In this document: positions 59,162 to 64,000 of the stretch, one piece after another | Layout of the letters: every line of letters starts with the position of its first letter | How positions within the stretch are numbered: position 1 is the first letter of the stretch | NCBI GenBank assembly: GCA_009809945.1 | Contig: WTPW01000061.1 | Span: 551,064-615,063, forward strand | Reading direction: 5' to 3' | DNA length: 64,000 nucleotides | Origin: Gigaspora margarita | Taxonomy: Eukaryota; Glomeromycota; Glomeromycetes; Diversisporales; Gigasporaceae | The notes under the pieces: model-generated | What the model saw: only the letters and a program-made list of their open reading frames with translations | Told to the model about the DNA's origin: nothing | Database searches by the model: none | Translations under genes and position numbers: made by a program

Positions 59162-59655
59162 TAGGGTGCGCGTTATACTGTGTATAAATCAAAACTATAA
59201 GTGGTCATATAATAAAATTTATTAAAGAATTTTTCGATTGATAAATAATAATCAATGCAAATTTTAAACAAATGCACAGCCCTAATGGTTTGATAGTTTT
59301 GGATAAAACTTTACAAAGACTAATATTACGTTCCTACAAGCAAAGCTATAAAGTCATTTCTTTAAAAACGAACCTAAATTAAGTCCTTTCTTTTTGCTAC
59401 TTTAAGAAAAAAATACATAACATATTACAGCTTTTTCATGCTTAAAAAACGAAATGATTCTATAGCTTTGTTTGTAGAGATGTAATATTAGTCTTTGTGA
59501 AAATTTATCTAAAACTATCAAACTGTTAGGGCTGTATATCTATTTACAAATTTGTATTAATTAAAAAATTATTACCTATCGCAATCCGAAAAAAAATTCG
59601 ATAATTGTATGATACTACATATAGTTTTGATTTACATAGTATACCACGCACTCCA
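59162..59655. mobile_element. 494-bp MULE-like MITE with 9-bp target duplication
   Basis: TTGCAGCAT lies directly outside both ends (59,153-59,161 and 59,656-59,664). Ends TAGGGTGCGCGTTATACTGT and 'catagtataccacgcactcc' then A. Long arms ('caaagctataaagtcatttc' / 'gaaatgattctatagctttg') fold near 59,400. A 9-bp duplication is the usual mark of Mutator-like transposition. Confidence 0.85.
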
Positions 59656-59861
59656 TTGCAGCATGTTATTATGGAAAAGTCATTGTGATTTATATCGGTA
59701 ATAGCGAAAGGTGAATTTGTTTTAAAAGTATCATGTTACAAACTTATCTAACAGATAATACGTTTTAAGGTTGAGTTTGTATCAAAATTATCGTAGCTTC
59801 TATCAAGAATTACTGTAACAATTCTCATGCAAAACTTACTCGTTATTCTATTAATAAAATA

Positions 59862-60097
59862 TGGGCTGCCGTTAATAGAAATAAGGCAGTAAAACTTTAC
59901 TTTCACAGCTCATATCTCAATGAATATTGAAGCAACTTGATTTAATAGTCAAAAGAAAGCTTACGATCTAAGCATTCTTATGAATATCAAATTATCAAGA
60001 TAGCTTCAATATTTATTGAGATATGAATTGCGAAAGTGAAGTATTGATTTTTTTTTAAAAAATATCGATCTGCCTTATTTCTGCTGATGACAGCCCA
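59862..60097. mobile_element. 236-bp TA-type palindromic MITE, TGGGCTG ends
   Basis: TGGGCTGCCGTTAATAGAAA and 'tttctgctgatgacagccca', TA flanks. The inner arms 'ctcatatctcaatgaatatt' and 'aatatttattgagatatgaa' pair. Confidence 0.8.
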
Positions 60098-60179
60098 TAT
60101 GTGGATGGGATTGAATTAGTTCGCGTTGAAATTATTATAGTTTCTATAATGAGTTATTTTATAAACTTTACCATTCTGG

Positions 60180-60480
60180 CGAGACACAGTATGTGACTCA
60201 CTAACNTATGTTATTAANGTTATCCATATCNTTAATTTCAAAAATACTAATGNGNGCATAACGAACGGAAGNCCATTTGTTAATTTTCAGATACAATGTG
60301 CCCGTGACGATTGAAAGTCGATTTTTTTCAAAAATAATAAATATAAATAGTTGACAACTGATTATTAATTCAGATCAATTACGAATTATTACGACATTAA
60401 CATGCAAATGAACATCACGTCAGTTTGCATCATATATAATTAATAATCAGTTGCGTCAGATTTGCATCATAAATAGTGAT
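60180..60480. repeat. Inverted partner of the 63.35-63.59 kb repeat
   Basis: 'gacacagtatgtgactcact' then 'aac.tatgttatta' and 'gcataacgaacggaag' reappear as the complement at 63,340-63,590. It contains several N bases and 'ttacgacatt'. Confidence 0.65.
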
Positions 60481-61253
60481 CGATATGTGGGTTATATGCA
60501 AAAATCTTAACTCCTTCCAAAAACGAATAAATGAAAATCATTAATTCTACCAAAAAAGGATTTTGCGAAAATCAGCATAGTGGACATCAAAAAAGTTGAA
60601 CGATACCATCCCTCCACATTTCATGTTGCACATTCCATGTGATCGTACTGGTACAATAGTTTGTTTACATAGTAATTTTATATAGTCAGCCAATCATTTT
60701 TTAAAGATAACTCAGCAACCACTGGACCAATTTGGACAATCTCACTACCTTTAGATTCATCTCAGTGAGCTCTACAACTTTCAATTAGTGGCCCTAGCTG
60801 TTAACTTAGTACGAAAAAAAAATTTATTTGAACAATTGTCAAAAAATCTTGGCATTTCCTGCTTATGTAATTTACATAGTGATCTGTGTCACATTACACT
60901 ATGATCATGCACCTGATGACTGGCGGATCATCAATTAAAAATAATGTAATTAGTTATTTTTTTTTGTATCTATAAAAAAAATTTTTTTCATATAACGACT
61001 TGCACAAGATTTTAACTTATAGATTTAACAAGAATATGCTCACCTCGTAGTAACAACCTTATGAAACATCATGGGATCAGGTGGGATTCTAAAACTACAT
61101 AACTAAAATAACGTACTTAGTTATCTTTTTTTATGACAAAAAAATTTTTTTTTATGTAATGATTCGTACAGGTTTTTTAATCTATATAGATATAGATTAT
61201 CAAATTTATTTTACAGTCTATATATTATTGATCAATTTCCAGATTTGGTAATA

Positions 61254-61899
61254 TCTGAGACTGAATTAAAAGTTGTAGAGCTCATTTCTCTGATTCTAAT
61301 GGTAGTTAAATCATCAAAATTGGCCGGGTGGATCCCAAGATACTTGGGATCAAAAGAAGAGAACATAAGGATCGGCAAATTTACTGTTACACAAAGCTAG
61401 AAAAGGCCGTCAAACGAAAAATCATGATTTGCGCAGAATTTTATTATGATAATTGTCTTTGGGTTCTTAAGTAAAATTATTCTTAGACTCAAAAAAATGC
61501 TAGTTTCTTAAGACGTATTTTATTATTTTCTTAGTAAAATTTTTCATTATGATAAAAAATGTTTCAAAACGTATGTAAAGAAAAACAAATCTAAGTTAGA
61601 AAAAAGCTGTCAACGAAAAATCGTGATTTGCGCATAATTTTATTATCATAATTGACTTTTGGCTCTTAAGTAAACTTGTTCTTTGGCTCAAAAAAATGCT
61701 AGTTTCTTAAGACGAGATTTATTAGTTTCTTAGTAAATTTTTTACTACTATAAAAAAACGTTTCAAAACGTATGTAAAGAAAATGAATAGTGAATTTGCT
61801 GATCCTTATGTTCTCTTCTTTGATCCCAAGTATCTTGGGATCCAACAGGCTGATTTTGATAATTTAACTACCATTAGAATCAGAAAAATGAGCTCTATA
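61254..61899. repeat. Core direct repeats of the telomere-repeat element
   Basis: Two ~180-bp units, each with 'gcgcagaattttattatgat'-like start, 'aaaaaatgctagtttcttaa' and 'ttatgataaaaaatgtttca'. Bounded by GGATCCCAAGATACTTGGGA palindromes (61,330 and 61,823). The short frame at 61,783-61,995 is repeat-derived. Confidence 0.75.
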
Positions 61900-62106
61900 A
61901 CCAATGTTATAAATTCAAAAAATTTTTATTCACGCAAACGCAAAAAAAATGCACAAAAAAATTTATATGCATGTTATATATACGGGGATTTCTGATTTAC
62001 ATGCAAATTTAAATCTATATGCACTGCGCCTACTGTGCAAATCCAATTTACAACACTATCTGCAACTTTTAATTAGAAGTCAAAAAAAGTTTACTTATTA
62101 GTTTAA

Positions 62107-62189
62107 AGGTTAGGTTTAGGTTTAGGTTTAGGTTTAGGGTAGGGTTAGGTTTAGAGTTAGGTTTAGGTTTAGGTTTAGGGTTAGGGTTA
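62107..62189. repeat. Degenerate TTTAGG/TTAGGG array
   Basis: About 13 units, mostly TTTAGG with some TTAGGG, in the right arm. It is the longest telomere-like run in the window. Confidence 0.9.
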
Positions 62190-62289
62190 AAGATAAAGTT
62201 AGAATGTAATTTTATAATATATTATATTAATTCTAAAAATAGAAATCTCATATAACTATGGTGTATAGAAATAGCAATTCTCTAAATAT

Positions 62290-62845
62290 ATATTTATTAT
62301 TATATAGGAGTTAAATATGCATCGCACTCTGCATTGTGCTTATATGTCGCCTCTTAATATTGACCAATAAAAATTCAAGATCAAGTGTATCATAGCACAA
62401 TCAGGATGATCAAAACAAATGGTCATTTTGACAAAGTTGTCTATAACTTAAAATTTCACATATGAAACTATTAGGAGCCCGAATAATATATATATAGGTA
62501 AGGTAATTTTTAAATTTTTTATTAATTGCTATATGCAAGATTTTTTATAAGATCTGTACGCAAAATATACCTTACATAAAAAATTTAAAGAAAAATATGC
62601 AAAATCAAATTCTAACCTCAGTTATAGTATAAAATTTTATATATCGTACACAAAAAAATCAGAAGTAGCTTCTAATTTGGGCATTGCATTTATTTATTTG
62701 CATACTAATTATAATAAAATTCTCACACATACCTGATTTATATGCAGAAATCAATTCTTTAAATGATAAAGAAATAAGTATTTTAATTATTTATACATAA
62801 ATATTTATACATACATCTAAACCTTCTAATTCAGAGTTTGTCCAT
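62290..62845. other. AT-rich gene-free stretch
   Basis: No gene or element ends recognised. Confidence 0.4.
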
Positions 62846-63290
62846 TTAAACGTTTTTGATTGGTCATCTTCAGAATACGTGACCAGAATGTGAGAAAAAC
62901 TTTGATCAGTCTACGCCGATTCAATAATTACGACATTNGTTCCCGTTTAACNGTTTTTGATTGATCATCTTCAGAAAACGTGACATCAAGTCTAAACCTT
63001 CTAATTCAGAGTTCGTCATTTAAACGTTTTTGATTGCTCATNTTCAGAAAACGTGACCAGGTTGTGAGAAAACTAGCCGATTCATTAAATTTTTAATAGT
63101 TACGACATTTCCCATATAAACATTTTTGATTGATCATCTTCAAAAAACNTGNCCAGAGTGTGAGAAAGCTTTAACCAGTCTATGCCGATTTATTAAATTT
63201 GTAATATTACGACATTTGTCCTGTTTAAACGTTTTTGATTAGGCATTTTCAGAAAACGTGACNGAAGGGCGAGAAAAACTTTGATCGATT
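62846..63290. repeat. CpG-containing tandem array, ~75-110 bp units
   Basis: Five units begin at the phrase 'ttaaacgtttttgattgatc' (near 62,846, 62,948, 63,020, 63,116 and 63,225), then 'ttcagaaaacgtgaccag', 'tgtgagaaaaactttgatca', 'tctacgccgattcatt' and 'ttacgacattt'. Several N bases suggest collapsed repeat reads. Confidence 0.8.
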
Positions 63291-63339
63291 CAACTAAAAT
63301 CAGGCCGTGGGAAAATTTAAATAAGACTAAGACGAATCT

Positions 63340-63590
63340 GTAATTATTGCGACATTTCATATTAATGTCGTAATAATTCGTAATTTGTCTACTAATATGA
63401 ATTAATAATCAGTTGTCATTTTCTATTATTTTTTAAAAAATCGATTTTTTCATTATATGCACTTTGCATCTTTCAATTTAAAAAATCGCTTCNGTTCGTT
63501 ATGCACATTTTGTATCTTTGAAATTAAATCGAGATATGGATAACGTTAATAACATACGTTAGTGAGTCACATACTGTGTATCGCCAGCTA
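63340..63590. repeat. Inverted partner of the 60.18-60.48 kb repeat
   Basis: 'ttcgttatgcacattttgta', 'gatatggataacgttaataa' and 'catacgttagtgagtcacat' are the complement of 60,180-60,300. Also contains 'gacatttcatattaatgtcg'. Confidence 0.65.
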
Positions 63591-64000
63591 GCAATAAAAA
63601 CTATCTCACAGAGCCTGGGTATTGCCCTGGGAAATGGTTTCTTTTTTTTTTGACTTTTAAGCCTAAGTCCACGCAAAGTTGATGATTCAGTTTACATTAC
63701 CCGCTGACCTTTTTCAATTTTTATTTTTTTTAGATCCCAAATATGCCAATTCAATTTTTATGTTTATTTTTTTCCTTTAACCTTATCCGGTATCACCAGG
63801 TAGAAACCTTAATTTCCCGTAATTGTCTGATAAAACTGATGGAAAAATGCGAAGTGATAGAATATCATGCGATCGAAAAGAAGAGCAAACACATAACCTG
63901 TCGCCAATGCAGGTAAGGCTAAAAGCATGTGAAATCAGAAAACAGCGCAAGGAAAATCAAAAACAAATAAAGCGCTACAAAGTGAATAGCGGGTATGTAT
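63591..64000. repeat. Dispersed repeat, cut by the window end
   Basis: 'ccacgcaaagttgatgattc' and 'cccaaatatgccaattcaat' match 26,770-26,960. The last ~150 bases are unassigned. Confidence 0.5.

Larger units (their letters stand above)
56527..60655. mobile_element. Hairpin-ended 'ACCAGTACGATCAC' element, copy 2
   Basis: Left end GCTGCGCAGCATGCGATGCT then GCGCAGGACCAGTA, a perfect-looking hairpin. Right end 'catgtgatcgtactggtac'. Inverted relative to 25,077-27,922, which shares the palindromic block (57,533-57,792) and the 'tgcaggacca' terminus. Longer because it also carries satellite units and two MITEs. No transposase recognised. Confidence 0.65.
56268..60936. mobile_element. Palindromic family B element, copy 3, opened at its centre
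   Basis: Left half 56,268-56,526 ('gttgtagagctcactgagac', 'aaaaaacgattggctgacta'). Right half 60,656-60,936 ('tagtcagccaatcatttttt', 'ctctacaactttcaattagt', ending 'gatgactggcggatcatc'). A ~4.1-kb element sits at the fold point. Direct copies of 'accttatgaaatgttgtggg' then 'atcaggg.ggattct' lie just outside both ends (about 56,210 and 61,050). Confidence 0.75.
55263..61253. mobile_element. 6-kb TIR element of unknown superfamily, CAGTCTCGGATATTACC ends
   Basis: Left CAGTCTCGGATATTACCAAA then TTTGG. Right is the complement, 'ccagatttggtaatatctga' then GACTG. It splits the arm of the telomere-repeat element ('ttctaatt' | 'aattaaaag'), so AATT may be a 4-bp duplication. About 1.3 kb is its own; the rest is nested family B and its contents. 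No transposase recognised in 55,264-56,267 or 60,936-61,253. Confidence 0.65.
55096..62285. mobile_element. Telomere-repeat foldback element, copy 2, base of the second nest
   Basis: Left arm 55,096-55,262 (AGGGAATTGCTATTTCCACC, CCCTAA run). The rest of the element is at 61,254-62,285, inverted relative to the 19.4-kb copy where it overlaps, with the two ~180-bp core repeats (61,400-61,760) and the right arm with a TTAGGG run. Between them lies the 6-kb insert at about 55,263-61,253. A further ~160-bp insertion sits in the right arm near 61,900-62,060. Confidence 0.75.

Noticed and set aside
62107-62189. CRISPR-like array
   Set aside because: Short units without spacers; a telomere-like tandem run in a eukaryotic element.
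60180-63590. A single TIR element bounded by the two inverted repeats
   Set aside because: The left copy lies inside the hairpin-ended element nested in family B, while the right lies outside the whole nest, so they cannot be ends of one simple insertion.

Overview
The window reads as nuclear DNA of a very AT-rich, repeat-dominated fungus. Introns are short (about 60-190 bases, GT-AG), telomere-type TTAGGG/CCCTAA runs occur internally, and the transposases are BED-finger hAT proteins. A LINE remnant carries reverse transcriptase, RNase H and a C-terminal zinc finger. The style (secreted ML-domain and A1 protease genes in a sea of hAT/LINE/MITE copies) fits an arbuscular mycorrhizal fungus such as Rhizophagus. 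That is an inference from family resemblance, not a database match. Scattered N positions show a draft-quality assembly.

Only one stretch, about 46.7-48.95 kb on the minus strand, holds host genes: a five-exon pepsin-like (A1) aspartic protease with an altered first active-site motif, followed at once by a small secreted ML (MD-2-related lipid-recognition) protein. I see no other host gene, tRNA, rRNA or CRISPR array. I recognised no LTR- or capsid-type element.

The rest is layered transposon DNA. 0-22 kb: an AT-rich, CpG-poor mosaic of palindromic TIR elements (mostly with TA target duplications), a 2-kb hAT-like foldback element, satellites, and two copies of a ~1.1-kb tRNA-headed, poly(A)-tailed retroposon with 16-18 bp target duplications. 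22.3-35.4 kb: a stack in which a TA-type element holds hAT-1, hAT-1 holds hAT-2 (perfect 8-bp target duplication), hAT-2 holds a ~2.8-kb element, and that holds further small elements. 35.4-38.3 kb: a 5'-truncated, decayed LINE on the minus strand. 38.3-44.7 kb: palindromic elements, including a 1-kb palindrome nested in a related 2-kb one. 49.4-52.6 kb: further foldback elements and the better-preserved copy of a segmental duplication whose decayed partner opens the window. 53-62.3 kb: a second deep stack (telomere-repeat TIR element > 6-kb TIR element > palindromic family B > 4-kb element > MULE-like and TA-type MITEs). 62.8-64 kb: a CpG-containing tandem array and unfinished repeats.

The protease and ML gene, if functional, would both be secreted. 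The transposon genes are all damaged by stops, frame changes or insertions, so no autonomous element is evidently intact.
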